Of a DNA stretch of 64,000 bases, positions 19,411 to 29,929 are shown one piece after another. Location of the stretch: assembly GCF_905175385.1 (NCBI RefSeq), contig NZ_HG992750.1, positions 1,054,001 through 1,118,000 on the forward strand, given 5' to 3'. The position numbers were made by a program, and so were the translations under genes. This stretch comes from Vibrio sp. B1FLJ16. Lineage in GTDB: Bacteria > Pseudomonadota > Gammaproteobacteria > Enterobacterales > Vibrionaceae. Below the pieces are notes generated by a model that saw only the letters and a program-made list of their open reading frames with translations, was not told the DNA's origin and did no database searches. Within the stretch, counting starts at the first letter, position 1; each line of letters begins with the position of its first letter.

Positions 19411-22400
19411 CGGAACCTCTCCATCTCATTCGACCAAAATGGATTAATTGCGCTAGAAGGAATTAACTCAAGCTGAACCTTATTTCCCTTCAAATCAATC
19501 ATGACTATGTTGTCGTTTCTGGATTCCGGACGTGCTTTAAGAGACTGATCCAACATCTTAAATATCCCCCATTCGCCTTCATATGTATGAGAGATCTCCC
19601 GTTGCGACTCCGGAGGAGTAAATACTATCCTTGTCTGATCCTGACCCGCTGGCCACTTAAGCTCTTTTGCCCGGGAAGGTCCATGTTGATAGACTAAGCC
19701 TTGCTCGCCCAGTTCTAGCATGAATCGCATAATATGCTGATCCAGATAGACCGGTTTCATACCAAATTCAACTCGTAATGAATTATCCGCTTCAAAATAC
19801 GCCTGTCTGATGCGTTTAGCGCTTTGAAACACTGCTAATGTTTCATTGCGGACACCAATCTCTTTTTCAAATCTCCACCGGCTCTTAGAAGTGTCTACAA
19901 ACGGTTCCAGATAATCGTTGAAGAAAGAATCTATCGTACCTCCGTGCCCGAAGAATCGTTTAAAGTCTTTCAGCCGAACTTCTTTTTCAGAGCTTTGTTC
20001 AAATGGATATCTACCTGCAATCATTTGCTGATAAGGAACAAACACGCTAGTTTTCCAAAGTTGGTTGAGATGATCTTTAGAGCCGCTTTCTGCAAATTTA
20101 ACGGATTCTTCCGAAAGCTCACTCAACCAGCTGTTAAACGGCTTTGGTAATAATTCCTTAGCTCTCGTAAACGACGCTGCTACTTCCTTCGTTACCGTCC
20201 CGTCCAGAATGCTTTTATAAGCAATCTTCTGATTATTACTCGAACTGGCCAGGTCTGTGAGGTAGGAGCGCAAGTTGACCATTGCTTGTTGAATGTCATC
20301 AAACTCCTGCTCTCCCAGACTTAAGATCTCCGTGAAATGGGATTCAACGACATCTCCGGGTAGTGAGATGCCCATTCCTTTTCCTTCAGGTAAGTACATA
20401 TCCAGTTTATTTACCGTATTAGAAAATTTCACTTTAGCGACTTTTGAAGTGACTTCACCAGCGACTTGCTGATTCTCAGTCAGCGTCACTTTCGACAAAC
20501 CAACTTCCTTTTGAATTGCTCTCAATAAAGTTTCAATAGGCCTTTCTACGCCGGAAAGCACTCTGGCTTGTTGCGTCGCTAAATCTAAACTAAGAGCCTG
20601 CTTGAGTTGAATATCTTCTATCAGTGTCTTCCACTCATTTACATAATCCTGAAAATAGCGGGACTGTACCCCCTCAACAGCACTCTTTTGATCAATCTCA
20701 TGCGCTTTAAGATCATCGCCGTACACCCAGTTCTCTTCCATTAAACTTTTCACGGTACGACTTAACTGAATCTGGAAAATACTGTGATAACCATTGTAGG
20801 TATAAAATCCGGGTATCCCCTGAGATAAGGGTTTTCCACTTTTCCTTTCAAATTGCTCTAGCCCTCTGGGGCCCAGTAAATCTGTCAAACGAAACGAAGG
20901 AATATGACTGTTTACAAATTGCATTTTCATACGTTGGTAGGCACGTTCAGGAAGAGACATCTGAGTCAGCACATCCCTGGCTTCAGAAACTGCCTTGCTA
21001 TCCATTACAAAACGTTTTTCATCGCTTTCTAATAAGTTCTTTGTATGCATTGATAAACGGCCACGCAGGTCACTATTCAGATCCCCGGGGTATTGGCGCT
21101 CAAAATAAAAACGGAACCACGCTAAAACCTCACTTTGCTCGAATTTCCCATCATTAAAAAGCATGAGGTAGGTTTTCAGTGTTTCATACAAGTACTCTCT
21201 GTGTTGCTCATTACTCTCCATCTCAGTAACAAGACTTTTGAGTAGCAAAGGCGCAAAGTGATGGGTCAATGCATCCGAATAGGCAATTTCAGCAGCTTGC
21301 GAGACTTTGTCCCCCTGATAAAGCCCAAACTTTTTCACTGAGTCGATCTCACCATACTCGCTTACTTTCCCAAGTGGCAGAGTCATGATTCGGTCTAAGG
21401 TATCGATGGAATTTATGATATCGGATTCAAAGTCTAAGCTATCGGCTCCGATCATTGCTTCAATATAACTGGCCTGTTTATTCGTATCGGAGATAAGGCG
21501 TAAATTCCATTGATAACTTAAAAACCAGACTCCGGTTGCTCCGAGCAAAAGCACGGTACAGCAAAAATATACGCTTCTTCTGATCCATCCAACCTGCTTT
21601 TGATAATGGCGATTAACGGTTCCCAGAAACTGTTCTTTCAAGATGACTCTCTCAAAAAGACTCTTAACAAAATAGCTATGAGAGGTATCTGTACTTGTTG
21701 ACTGACGTAACCGCACCAAGCCGAGCCCATTTGTCGACTCGCTCATTAATTTATCGACTGGGACCCCTTCCTGAACAGAGCTGAGCATGAAAACACCACG
21801 TATTAATGCAGGCTCTTCAAAGGTGCTCTGGGCAAATATCTCGGATAGAAACTCGTCAAGATTGTCTTGTAAAACACGTAGCTGCTTAGGAAATTCGAAA
21901 ATTAACGCTCGTTTCTCTAAATCGTCTTCGGTCTCCATGATTTTCAGTATTCGAGCTTCTAAACGCTCTAGTACGTTATGAAACTCTTTATTGAACAGAG
22001 AGATTACACCGCGCTCATCATCGACCTCTGGCGGGAACATAAACCCAAAAAGTTGATCTCGCTCTTCCTTACTTAAATCAACAGCGAACTCCTTAAATCC
22101 GGCCACTAAATCTAATTTTGTAAGAATCACGTAAATTGGAAACTGCATTCCAAGCTGGTTTTTCAGCTCTTGTAACCTTGATTTGATCGCTCGTGCATGC
22201 AAACTTCTTTCTGTACGCGTTTGGGACATTATGCTGGCTAAACTCACAGTAACGATGACCCCGTTGATGGGCCTTTTCGTTCTGTATTTTTTTAACAACC
22301 CTAAGAAGCCGTGCCACGCCTTAGAGTCTACTTTTTCCTGACTATCCTGAGTTGTGTAACGTCCGGCAGTATCGATAAGTACAGCTTTATTCGCAAACCA

Positions 22401-22910
22401 CCAATCACAGTGGCGGGTTCCCCCTATGCCTGCAACTGCGTCCGCCCCCAAACTGTCCGATAACGGGAACTCCAGGCCGGACTGTTTCAACACACTTGTT
22501 TTCCCTGTGCCCGGCGGTCCGATCAGAACGTACCAAGGTAGTTCATATATGCTGCGCTTCCCTTTATGCGTTTTAGTGATGACCTGCAAAGCATGCTCAA
22601 TTCGCTCCCGCATCACTTCAATTTCAGTTGCAGCTTCGGTATCAGATTGACTATCTACTTCTAGCAGACTCTGGATGCTTTCTTCTTCTCTTGCCTTGTT
22701 TTTATGCTGCTTTGTTACATTGAATAAAGCCCAGAATAAAACAATGGCCAGTATGGTGGTCAATCGCTGAAAGTCGCTTTTAAGCGGTTCATAGCCTGCT
22801 ACTGCAATAAGTGGCCCAACGCCCCAAATAAATATCGAGCACGCTAAAACCCCAACGAAACCCAGAAACCACTTGTTCGTAAGGACTCTGCCTATTTCCC
22901 TAATACTCAT
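19392..22910 (-). CDS. tssM: T6SS inner-membrane protein TssM (IcmF)
   Basis: TssM spans the envelope with TssL and TssJ to form the membrane complex that anchors the baseplate. The 1172-aa protein has two N-terminal membrane helices (residues about 13-60), a cytoplasmic nucleotide-binding domain with Walker A GPPGTGKTS and DTAGRY, a third membrane helix near residue 450 (VYFCCTVLLLGATGVWFLSYQW), and a long periplasmic domain that contacts TssJ. I chose the ATG at 22910, preceded by AGGTGG, over the TTG at 22928 that lies in the tssL stop. Confidence 0.95.
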   Translation of the reverse strand: MSIREIGRVLTNKWFLGFVGVLACSIFIWGVGPLIAVAGYEPLKSDFQRLTTILAIVLFWALFNVTKQHKNKAREEESIQSLLEVDSQSDTEAATEIEVMRERIEHALQVITKTHKGKRSIYELPWYVLIGPPGTGKTSVLKQSGLEFPLSDSLGADAVAGIGGTRHCDWWFANKAVLIDTAGRYTTQDSQEKVDSKAWHGFLGLLKKYRTKRPINGVIVTVSLASIMSQTRTERSLHARAIKSRLQELKNQLGMQFPIYVILTKLDLVAGFKEFAVDLSKEERDQLFGFMFPPEVDDERGVISLFNKEFHNVLERLEARILKIMETEDDLEKRALIFEFPKQLRVLQDNLDEFLSEIFAQSTFEEPALIRGVFMLSSVQEGVPVDKLMSESTNGLGLVRLRQSTSTDTSHSYFVKSLFERVILKEQFLGTVNRHYQKQVGWIRRSVYFCCTVLLLGATGVWFLSYQWNLRLISDTNKQASYIEAMIGADSLDFESDIINSIDTLDRIMTLPLGKVSEYGEIDSVKKFGLYQGDKVSQAAEIAYSDALTHHFAPLLLKSLVTEMESNEQHREYLYETLKTYLMLFNDGKFEQSEVLAWFRFYFERQYPGDLNSDLRGRLSMHTKNLLESDEKRFVMDSKAVSEARDVLTQMSLPERAYQRMKMQFVNSHIPSFRLTDLLGPRGLEQFERKSGKPLSQGIPGFYTYNGYHSIFQIQLSRTVKSLMEENWVYGDDLKAHEIDQKSAVEGVQSRYFQDYVNEWKTLIEDIQLKQALSLDLATQQARVLSGVERPIETLLRAIQKEVGLSKVTLTENQQVAGEVTSKVAKVKFSNTVNKLDMYLPEGKGMGISLPGDVVESHFTEILSLGEQEFDDIQQAMVNLRSYLTDLASSSNNQKIAYKSILDGTVTKEVAASFTRAKELLPKPFNSWLSELSEESVKFAESGSKDHLNQLWKTSVFVPYQQMIAGRYPFEQSSEKEVRLKDFKRFFGHGGTIDSFFNDYLEPFVDTSKSRWRFEKEIGVRNETLAVFQSAKRIRQAYFEADNSLRVEFGMKPVYLDQHIMRFMLELGEQGLVYQHGPSRAKELKWPAGQDQTRIVFTPPESQREISHTYEGEWGIFKMLDQSLKARPESRNDNIVMIDLKGNKVQLELIPSSAINPFWSNEMERFRCPQTL

Positions 22911-22924
22911 CTGACCACCTGTTC

Positions 22925-24226
22925 TCAAGTTCCGACAATGATGTCAATTTCTATGCGACGGTTAAGTGCCCGGCTCTCGTCGTCGCTGTTATTTACCAAT
23001 GGTCTTGCATCGCCCAGGCCCTCGGGTACAACTCTTCCTTCAAGAGAACTGTTTGAAATAAGTTGCTCAGATACGGCCGTAGCTCGTGCCAGCGACAAAT
23101 GCCAGTTAGAAGGGAATTTACTAGTAAAGATTGGCCTGTCATCTGTGTGCCCAGTAACAATTATTTTGCCGTTGGTCGCTTCTAATGTGCGGGCGAGTTT
23201 AGAAATAACGGGTTGGATATACTCGACAATACTTGCACTTCCGGATTCAAACAGGTCTTGCGCTTTCAAAGAAATTCTCACACGATCCTGCAGCACTTCA
23301 ACCGTTACCAATTCTTTTTCGATTTCAGTAGCCAAATATGTCGAAATTCTCTCAGCAACATGCGCAGACTTCGACTCTACAATAGGCGTGCCAGCGGACT
23401 CTACAGACTGAACTAAATTAACCAGCTGTGAAAAAGTGTGGTTCGAGGCTTTATTCAGTTCATAACTTAAATACGTAAAAATACAGACTAATAAAGCAGA
23501 TGTAACCGCACAGACAACCCACATCGGCGCACGTTCATAAAGTGGTGAACCATTTAATATATGCTGCTCTACTTTATTGCTCAGCTCCTGATGAAGCACA
23601 CGTCCGTGGGACTTTAATACCGACACTATTTGCTTTCTTAACTTCCTGTGGGCTTCGTGGCCATTTTTCTCCAAACGGTATTGCCCCAAAAAACCCAAAG
23701 ATAAGCAAACGTACATTAGTTCTAGTAAATCAAGGTGTTTGTTCGGTTGTGCTAAACAGTTATCCAGCTGTTTAAAGAAACTTTCCCCGCCCTGGCTGCT
23801 AGCGTAAAACGAGTTCAATAGTGAATCATGAGTCCAGAAGGATTGACTTCCCCAACTTGTATTTAAAACAACCTCATCTATCGCACAACATAAGCAGTAG
23901 CGGGCAATATCGATAGATTCATGGTCAATATTATGTTGGCGCAACCTCGTCTCGTAATCTCTCAATCTCGTCGTTATCGCTTCTTTGAGGTACTGCGGAT
24001 CAGAATGAGATGGTGTGGTTCTGATTTGTCCTATGATAGACAAAAGCCCGTTTGCTTCAGCCAAAATCGAGTTTTCTCCATAGGCGAGAACTGAATCGTG
24101 ATTAACAAGCTCAGGGGACTGCGAAATGACAACGGTGCTATCCGCTGCTTTTGCTTCGTCCATTTTGTTAGCGCGTACTCTTCCGCCGGGAGTCGGTTTT
24201 AAAATAGTCTGTTCCATCATCTTCAT
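22925..24226 (-). CDS. tssL: T6SS membrane protein TssL with OmpA-like peptidoglycan-binding domain
   Basis: TssL links the membrane complex to the baseplate. The N-terminal DotU domain (residues about 55-245) has YCLCCAIDEVVLNTSWG and WTHDSLLNSFY. A single membrane helix follows (MWVVCAVTSALLVCIFTYLSY), then a periplasmic OmpA-family domain with IIVTGHTDDRPI, LSLARATAVSEQL and NRRIEIDI. This makes it an evolved TssL that can bind peptidoglycan itself, so no separate TagL is needed. It starts 3 nt after tssK. Confidence 0.95.
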   Translation of the reverse strand: MKMMEQTILKPTPGGRVRANKMDEAKAADSTVVISQSPELVNHDSVLAYGENSILAEANGLLSIIGQIRTTPSHSDPQYLKEAITTRLRDYETRLRQHNIDHESIDIARYCLCCAIDEVVLNTSWGSQSFWTHDSLLNSFYASSQGGESFFKQLDNCLAQPNKHLDLLELMYVCLSLGFLGQYRLEKNGHEAHRKLRKQIVSVLKSHGRVLHQELSNKVEQHILNGSPLYERAPMWVVCAVTSALLVCIFTYLSYELNKASNHTFSQLVNLVQSVESAGTPIVESKSAHVAERISTYLATEIEKELVTVEVLQDRVRISLKAQDLFESGSASIVEYIQPVISKLARTLEATNGKIIVTGHTDDRPIFTSKFPSNWHLSLARATAVSEQLISNSSLEGRVVPEGLGDARPLVNNSDDESRALNRRIEIDIIVGT

Positions 24227-24229
24227 TCG

Positions 24230-25558
24230 CTAATCTTGGCTAATGCTCCAAAGCTCGATGTCAGCATTAGGAAAATGTCCCGACAAGTGCAGCGCTATAC
24301 CACCGCTTTCGCTCAGCTTCACCCAAAACGGACCTTTCTTTACAACTTCAAAATAGACATATCCTGTTTGGTAAGGTATCTGTCTGGGAACCACACTGAG
24401 GGGAACAACATTTATCCCATTCATTTGGTTATTGATTAAATCCCTTATTTGTTCAGCAGAACCTAACTTTAACTGTGCCGGGACGAGACGCCGTATTTCA
24501 TCTGACGATGTGTCAGCGCTTATTGCCAAAACAAATTGACAAGAATCGAGTAAACTCTTGTCGGGTAACGGCGTTACATGAATGCCATACTGTCTGACTT
24601 CCAGAGGCAGTTTTCTCGCCTTCTGATCAAGTACGACACTAAGGTATTGACTTAACAACTGGTTCAGTTCGAAGAATACTGTTGTAAGTTCTAAGTGCTC
24701 GTAAAGTGGTAAATTGGGTACTCGCTTCGTGTTATTAGAAAACGTGGCCAACTCACCTATATAACTTTTAAGTAGTGACGCCAGTTCTAATGGGTGTACT
24801 TTCTCCAACTCATGAACATGTTTCAAAATCGCATCATATCTGTTGAGCATCTGCAGCATAATAAAATCCACTGCCGAAGCCGAAGCTGCTTTGCCCTGTA
24901 TCAGTCTTTGAGCAATGGCATCTGCACGCATTTTGGTCATTGCTGTTACATTGCGTAAATACGCAGTCATTACCTTGTCATTCAGTAGATTCAGAAGCGG
25001 AGGAACAAAGGATTCATCCAGTATAATCTCACCCTCTGTCGTTACTTCTTTTATCTTCGCAACAGGCAACTCAACGTACCCCATCTGCTTTTCATTACCT
25101 GCCTTAAGTTCAACATTAAGCCTGCTCACCTGGATGACTTCTTCATCTTGGCCGCTAACGTTGTCAACCACCTCAAGATCTTCGAGTAAATACCTGGACA
25201 CCACAGATTCACTCACTTCGGAGACACTTTTTCCTTTTGTGCTGTCTACGGGAATGATCACCTTAACTAGGGAACTATCTGTAATTTTCTCTACCTGCAA
25301 CGGGGGAATGTTATGTTTTGAATCAGTAGTACTGATAAAAGTCATATCAGGCATAATGACATCTAAACAATCAAGTTCAATTACGCCATTCTTCAACGCC
25401 TCTTCTTTTAAGTGACATTTCCAAACGCCCCAATTATATGAACCGCCCAGCGAGTACAGACCTTTGTATTCATGGCTTATTGCTCGCTCATGTTGCTGAA
25501 AATGCTGAGGGCGCAGAAACATTCCCTCGCACCAAGCCGTGTTCGAGTATTGCGTCAT
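24230..25558 (-). CDS. tssK: T6SS baseplate-to-membrane connector TssK
   Basis: TssK trimers connect the TssF/G wedges to TssL/TssM in the cytoplasm. The 442-aa protein starts with the family signature WCEGMFLRPQHFQQHER and ends with the receptor-binding domain (YQTGYVYFEVVKKGPFWVKL, GIALHLSGHFPNADIELWSI). It lies 21 nt after the lipoprotein gene tssJ. Confidence 0.95.
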   Translation of the reverse strand: MTQYSNTAWCEGMFLRPQHFQQHERAISHEYKGLYSLGGSYNWGVWKCHLKEEALKNGVIELDCLDVIMPDMTFISTTDSKHNIPPLQVEKITDSSLVKVIIPVDSTKGKSVSEVSESVVSRYLLEDLEVVDNVSGQDEEVIQVSRLNVELKAGNEKQMGYVELPVAKIKEVTTEGEIILDESFVPPLLNLLNDKVMTAYLRNVTAMTKMRADAIAQRLIQGKAASASAVDFIMLQMLNRYDAILKHVHELEKVHPLELASLLKSYIGELATFSNNTKRVPNLPLYEHLELTTVFFELNQLLSQYLSVVLDQKARKLPLEVRQYGIHVTPLPDKSLLDSCQFVLAISADTSSDEIRRLVPAQLKLGSAEQIRDLINNQMNGINVVPLSVVPRQIPYQTGYVYFEVVKKGPFWVKLSESGGIALHLSGHFPNADIELWSISQD

Positions 25559-25579
25559 TTATAATTTGCCATTTAAACT

Positions 25580-26029
25580 TTATTGAACGACCAGAGAGAG
25601 ATCTTCTAATAGTACCTGGTAGGTGTTGTAACCTGTTTTATCTACTTTAATGACTTGTCTCCAATTAGAATTTTCAATATCTCTGAAAGCAGCGACAATA
25701 CCTAAATATTCAGTTTTTGGTGACATACTCGCGTTATAGATTTCTTTTTTTCCAGGAGTCAACGATACTTCATACTTGTTAACTAAATCAGGGCCTAGTA
25801 CCTGTTCATGATCTTCATAAATAGAAAAGAAATCCTGGTTTTCAAATAATGTACTTTCTGAAAGCTCAAAGATGTATACAACGACTGGCGAAGGTCTCCC
25901 ATTAGAGTCTGGATTAATATCATGCTTAGCTAATATTTCCAGGTTAGAATATGGCTCAACGACTAAATTAGCTGCAGAGCAACCCGTTAGCATTACTGAA
26001 AGTAAAATTAAAATATAATATTTTCTCAA
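25580..26029 (-). CDS. tssJ: T6SS outer-membrane lipoprotein TssJ
   Basis: TssJ is the small outer-membrane lipoprotein that caps the membrane complex by binding the periplasmic part of TssM. The 149-aa precursor has a short signal peptide ending in the lipobox MLTGC (Cys17), then a transthyretin-like beta sandwich with PSPVVVYIFELS and an N-terminal DINPDSNGRP segment. It follows the FHA gene by 9 nt. Confidence 0.92.
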   Translation of the reverse strand: MRKYYILILLSVMLTGCSAANLVVEPYSNLEILAKHDINPDSNGRPSPVVVYIFELSESTLFENQDFFSIYEDHEQVLGPDLVNKYEVSLTPGKKEIYNASMSPKTEYLGIVAAFRDIENSNWRQVIKVDKTGYNTYQVLLEDLSLVVQ

Positions 26030-26038
26030 ACCAACCTC

Positions 26039-27226
26039 TTAGTTTTCTTTCTTCAAAGCCAATTCATAATGTTTAGCAAAATCATCTAAATAAAATGGCG
26101 TTTCTTTATTGATAATTTCATCTTTTAATCCGTTATGGATACCTTCAAAAGCGCTCCAGCTCTGAGCATATTTTCTGGCTGGAATAATTTTGCTCAGAAC
26201 GCTACTTTTAGATCCAGCATCTTGATAGATAGTCGCAGGCTCAACAAGTGACATGACACTTGAAACTGTGCCTCTGACTCCTTTCATTAGTGCTTTTTCA
26301 TGACTTTCGATATCGGCAAAGGCTTCTTTTATTGCAGTATTCGGAGTTAGGAAGCTTGATGTTTGGCGATTGTATAAGTTATAAATCGCATCTTCCAAAT
26401 TGGCAGAAAATTTCAAAGGGTTATTTTCTGATTTTTTAAATGATGTATGGCTGAGCCTGTTACTCTGTTTAAACTCAGCTCTATTGTGAAGCGTATCCAT
26501 TAATCCGACTAACATCAGTGAAAAAGACTGGCCGATCTGCTCAAACCATTGTTCCCGGTTTTCGCTTGGTACTAACTTCGGGTCAATACTCATTCCGCGA
26601 ATTAAAGCTTCAATTTCATTCCCGTCATTTTTGTTGCCTGGTTGTGTCGGACTTAACTGGTTTGTATTTAGTTCCGCTAGTGCTTTATCTGATATCTTTT
26701 GCTGACTTGGAACTTCGATATAATCGTCAACCAAACCTAAATCCAGCTCAAAATCAGAAGGAATCTCCTCCTTAGTGAGTTCAGCGGCAGACAGACCGAA
26801 ATCATGATTCAAAAGTGCGGAAGCAGACGTAGCATCATAGGAACTCACAGAGGAGTAAGACTGTGTATCTGTGCTTTGATCAATGGTACTTGTATCAATT
26901 ATCGCCTCAACCTGATAATCACCCAAGGTTAGAGTATCTCCGGAGCTCAGGCGAACTTCATTACCTTGTCCTATCGCAGTCACAGAATTATTAATGAATG
27001 TGCCATTCGTGGACAGATCTTTCACTAAATACTGATCACCAAACTTAATAACCTCACCATGTACTCCTGATATTACTCTGCCCGGATCAGGCAATGACCA
27101 ATCACATTCTTCAGAACGACCGAAGTTTAACTTTGCATATTTATCTTCCGACTCAAATACAAACACACTTTCTATCTCTGGTGTGAATTTATGAAAACTG
27201 GTAATTTTTAAGATCAACTTCATCAA
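26039..27226 (-). CDS. tagH: FHA-domain protein TagH (Fha), T6SS phospho-switch
   Basis: The N-terminal forkhead-associated domain (residues about 25-105) carries the phosphothreonine-binding motifs GRSEECDW, SGVHGEV and DLSTNGTFIN. The C-terminal half is the TagH/ImpI domain (SFSLMLVGLMDTL, then a helical region with the kind of LIKNNPLKFS segment here SENNPLKFSANLEDAI). By homology it is the substrate of PpkA and PppA, and its phosphorylated form promotes assembly of the apparatus. It is the first gene of the 20-kb minus-strand operon. Confidence 0.93.
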   Translation of the reverse strand: MMKLILKITSFHKFTPEIESVFVFESEDKYAKLNFGRSEECDWSLPDPGRVISGVHGEVIKFGDQYLVKDLSTNGTFINNSVTAIGQGNEVRLSSGDTLTLGDYQVEAIIDTSTIDQSTDTQSYSSVSSYDATSASALLNHDFGLSAAELTKEEIPSDFELDLGLVDDYIEVPSQQKISDKALAELNTNQLSPTQPGNKNDGNEIEALIRGMSIDPKLVPSENREQWFEQIGQSFSLMLVGLMDTLHNRAEFKQSNRLSHTSFKKSENNPLKFSANLEDAIYNLYNRQTSSFLTPNTAIKEAFADIESHEKALMKGVRGTVSSVMSLVEPATIYQDAGSKSSVLSKIIPARKYAQSWSAFEGIHNGLKDEIINKETPFYLDDFAKHYELALKKEN

Positions 27227-27522
27227 AACCTCACCGAAGAGACGTCTTTAGACTATATCGCTTTACTAATTCATTAACTATTAGATTAATTGAAACTATT
27301 AATCCAACATTTGGTATCAAGGTTAAGATGATGAATTAATTTTTTATCAAATCAATAACGCATGATTCAATATTTAATAATTTTCAGCGCAGTTCAAATT
27401 TTTAACTTCTAAGTTACATCGTACAAAATGGTGATGCTAGCTTGGCCTATAAAATCAGTTAAATTATTTAAACAAAAACTCAATAATATATATTATCCGT
27501 CTGCTTGAACGGAGGTTTAACA
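27227..27522. promoter_or_regulatory. divergent promoter region between the tss operon and ppkA
   Basis: This AT-rich 296-bp gap must hold the promoters for both the tagH-clpV operon and ppkA. A TATAGT-like -10 is visible on the minus strand near 27250 and a TATAAA on the plus strand near 27450. No sigma-54 signature or clear operator palindrome was found. The ppkA ribosome site GGAGGT is at 27511-27516. The base composition would suit H-NS silencing, which is inference. Confidence 0.5.
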
Positions 27523-29664
27523 ATGAAATATATAAATAATGACAGTATTACTAATACTCCATTGAACAAAGATAAAACCAAAATATTAATAAACAAAAAG
27601 CAAACTAATGAAAAAGTGCTAGAAAGTAAATTAAACAATAACTACCACTTTTCAAAAGTAAAAGAAAAGGATGAAGAGCAAGTAATAGAGGAGAAAATTT
27701 CCAAAAGTAGCCGCGAACTAAACATTCAAGCAGATAATATTCAAAGTAACTCAGATAGTGGTTCTGCTACATTACTTGGTGCGACTATTAAGAATAGATA
27801 TGTTATAGAGTCGGAGCTAGGGCATGGCGGATTATGTGACGTTTATTTAGCAAAAGATAAACTACTCGAATCTTCTGGATCCGACTCCCCGTACGTAGCT
27901 TTAAAAATACTGCAAGAAGAGTTCGCAGCTCAGCCAGAAACAGCACGCATGCTAATAAGAGAAGCGCAACAAACTCAGCGACTTAGTCATCCCAATATCA
28001 TTCGCGTTTTTGACTATGGCGTTGAAAAAGAAGTCTACTATCTCGTGATGGAGTACATTGACGGGGAAACACTTGAAAACCTGATTCAGCGCTCCAGACC
28101 AAGGGGTCTGAATTACAGTGCGGCAATGTCAATTCTGAATCAGGTTTTTGGCGCCATTTCTTACTCACATTCACTCGGCATCGTTCATGCTGATTTAAAG
28201 CCAGCAAACATCATTCTTAAGTCAGATGGGACAGTGAAGCTATTAGACTTTGGTGTATCGAAAACTAATCAGCTTAAACACGACCAATACTCCGCTAAAC
28301 GTCACTCTGAAGAGAGAGAGACGCTTGGCTATACGCCAAATTACGCTTCCTTAAACCTTCTCTCGGGAAAGGAACCGACATTAAGCGATGATATATTTGC
28401 TCTGCTTTGCATTACTTACGAACTCTTAAGTTGCAAACACCCCTATGAGAAAACTCCGGTTGATGAAGCACTACGAAAAAAATTAAAAGTAACAAAGCCA
28501 GCAAACCTGCCTATGACTAAATGGGCTATGTTTGATCGTGTATTTTCTACTGGTCTGGTTACAAAGGACCTGGATGTTAACAGACTAAAACGAAAGCTCA
28601 ACCATCGTATATGGCCTCTGGTTTCCGGTATCGCTGCCAGTATATTACTGACTACACTTATCGGTTTTACTTACTATCAGCAGCACATGTACACATTAAC
28701 TTTAACGGAAGAAATATCTGCGAAGAACGACGTTATCAAAGCTACAGAGTTACTCCTTAATACATCAGCAGAGCAAAGCCGTTCAATAGTCGATAACCAT
28801 AAGGAGGTTCATCCCGTCGTTATATCGGGGCTGCTTCATTTGCATAAACCTCATATCTTAAATGATTTCGAATCGCGTATCGACGATGTTTTGAATTCAG
28901 ATGCAACGAGTTACCCAAATTATCAAGAGATTGAGTCTATATTAGATAAAGCTAAAAGTTACTACCCTGATTCGCATAAACTTGAAGTACTCGCTCTCGA
29001 TATCCAATCGAGTAAACATTCTACTCTCTTGTCAATATCAAAAAGAATCAATAGTCAGTTAGAGAAATCTCATTATGCAAACAGTGAAGACAACAGTTCA
29101 ATATATAAACTAAAGGATGAGTTAGACCAAATTCATCAAGATTACCCTTTTACTCCTAGTTCACTTTCTAGCGAGGTGTTTGGAGAGCATTTAACTGAAG
29201 CATTAATAAAACGAGACGCTGCCGCATTAGTAACCTTAATCAAAGTAGGCAACACTTTCTTTTCTAATGTAGAAGATCATAAGGCTAACCTTGCATTAAG
29301 TAATTCGATGAAAGATGCTATTTTAGAGATGAAGCTATACGACAGTGCCGTTAACTCCAACAATCCTTTGTCTTTTCCAGCAGACGCTGCTCGTACACTT
29401 TTCCAGGAAGAGTTTGAAGGTTTACACTACCGTTTAAATAAAGCATCAACGACCGCCCAATTGGATAGATTGGTCAATGATTTAAACGAATTTTCGGAAA
29501 ATTTTCCTGAAGGGTTTCAAGACATTAACGAGCTAAGATTTCAAACTGCTGATAAGTACCTGCAATTTTCTGACATTCTGCTCAACAAGAGAAAAACAAC
29601 GAGTGCAAGGAAAGCAATGAAAAAAGCGAATGAGCTAATGAAACAAGTAGACCAGGGTTCATAA
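27523..29664 (+). CDS. ppkA: membrane-anchored Ser/Thr protein kinase PpkA-like, T6SS activator
   Basis: The kinase domain (residues about 95-330) has the glycine loop GHGGLCDV, the catalytic lysine in VALKIL, the catalytic loop HADLKPANI (Asp224) and DFGVSK. The usual HRD arginine is Ala223, so it is a non-RD kinase. A membrane helix near residue 370 (WPLVSGIAASILLTTLIGFTYY) is followed by about 320 residues of periplasmic helical repeats with no vWA or FGE domain. By homology it phosphorylates the FHA protein TagH and is opposed by PppA. The first 90 residues are Lys/Asn/Ser-rich and probably disordered. Start chosen at the ATG after GGAGGT rather than the TTG at 27505. Protein length is 713 aa. 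Confidence 0.9.
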   Translation: MKYINNDSITNTPLNKDKTKILINKKQTNEKVLESKLNNNYHFSKVKEKDEEQVIEEKISKSSRELNIQADNIQSNSDSGSATLLGATIKNRYVIESELGHGGLCDVYLAKDKLLESSGSDSPYVALKILQEEFAAQPETARMLIREAQQTQRLSHPNIIRVFDYGVEKEVYYLVMEYIDGETLENLIQRSRPRGLNYSAAMSILNQVFGAISYSHSLGIVHADLKPANIILKSDGTVKLLDFGVSKTNQLKHDQYSAKRHSEERETLGYTPNYASLNLLSGKEPTLSDDIFALLCITYELLSCKHPYEKTPVDEALRKKLKVTKPANLPMTKWAMFDRVFSTGLVTKDLDVNRLKRKLNHRIWPLVSGIAASILLTTLIGFTYYQQHMYTLTLTEEISAKNDVIKATELLLNTSAEQSRSIVDNHKEVHPVVISGLLHLHKPHILNDFESRIDDVLNSDATSYPNYQEIESILDKAKSYYPDSHKLEVLALDIQSSKHSTLLSISKRINSQLEKSHYANSEDNSSIYKLKDELDQIHQDYPFTPSSLSSEVFGEHLTEALIKRDAAALVTLIKVGNTFFSNVEDHKANLALSNSMKDAILEMKLYDSAVNSNNPLSFPADAARTLFQEEFEGLHYRLNKASTTAQLDRLVNDLNEFSENFPEGFQDINELRFQTADKYLQFSDILLNKRKTTSARKAMKKANELMKQVDQGS

Positions 29665-29929
29665 TAATCGCGGACTTAAACCAGACGTTTAATTACTTAA
29701 TCGTCAAACTATTTAGAAAGCCGAAAGACTACTGTTATCACGGCAGATTAGTCAAATGTACACAAAAAGGTCTATTTTCGTTCATTCTTCATATCGGTAA
29801 CCTATTAATTTTTAGAACATATTCCTAAATATTGTCATGATAATGTTATTTATTCTGCCACATTTGCACGTATAACCGAATGTTAGACTAAAATGTGATT
29901 GTGTTGGCATTTAAGGATAAAGGTTAAAA

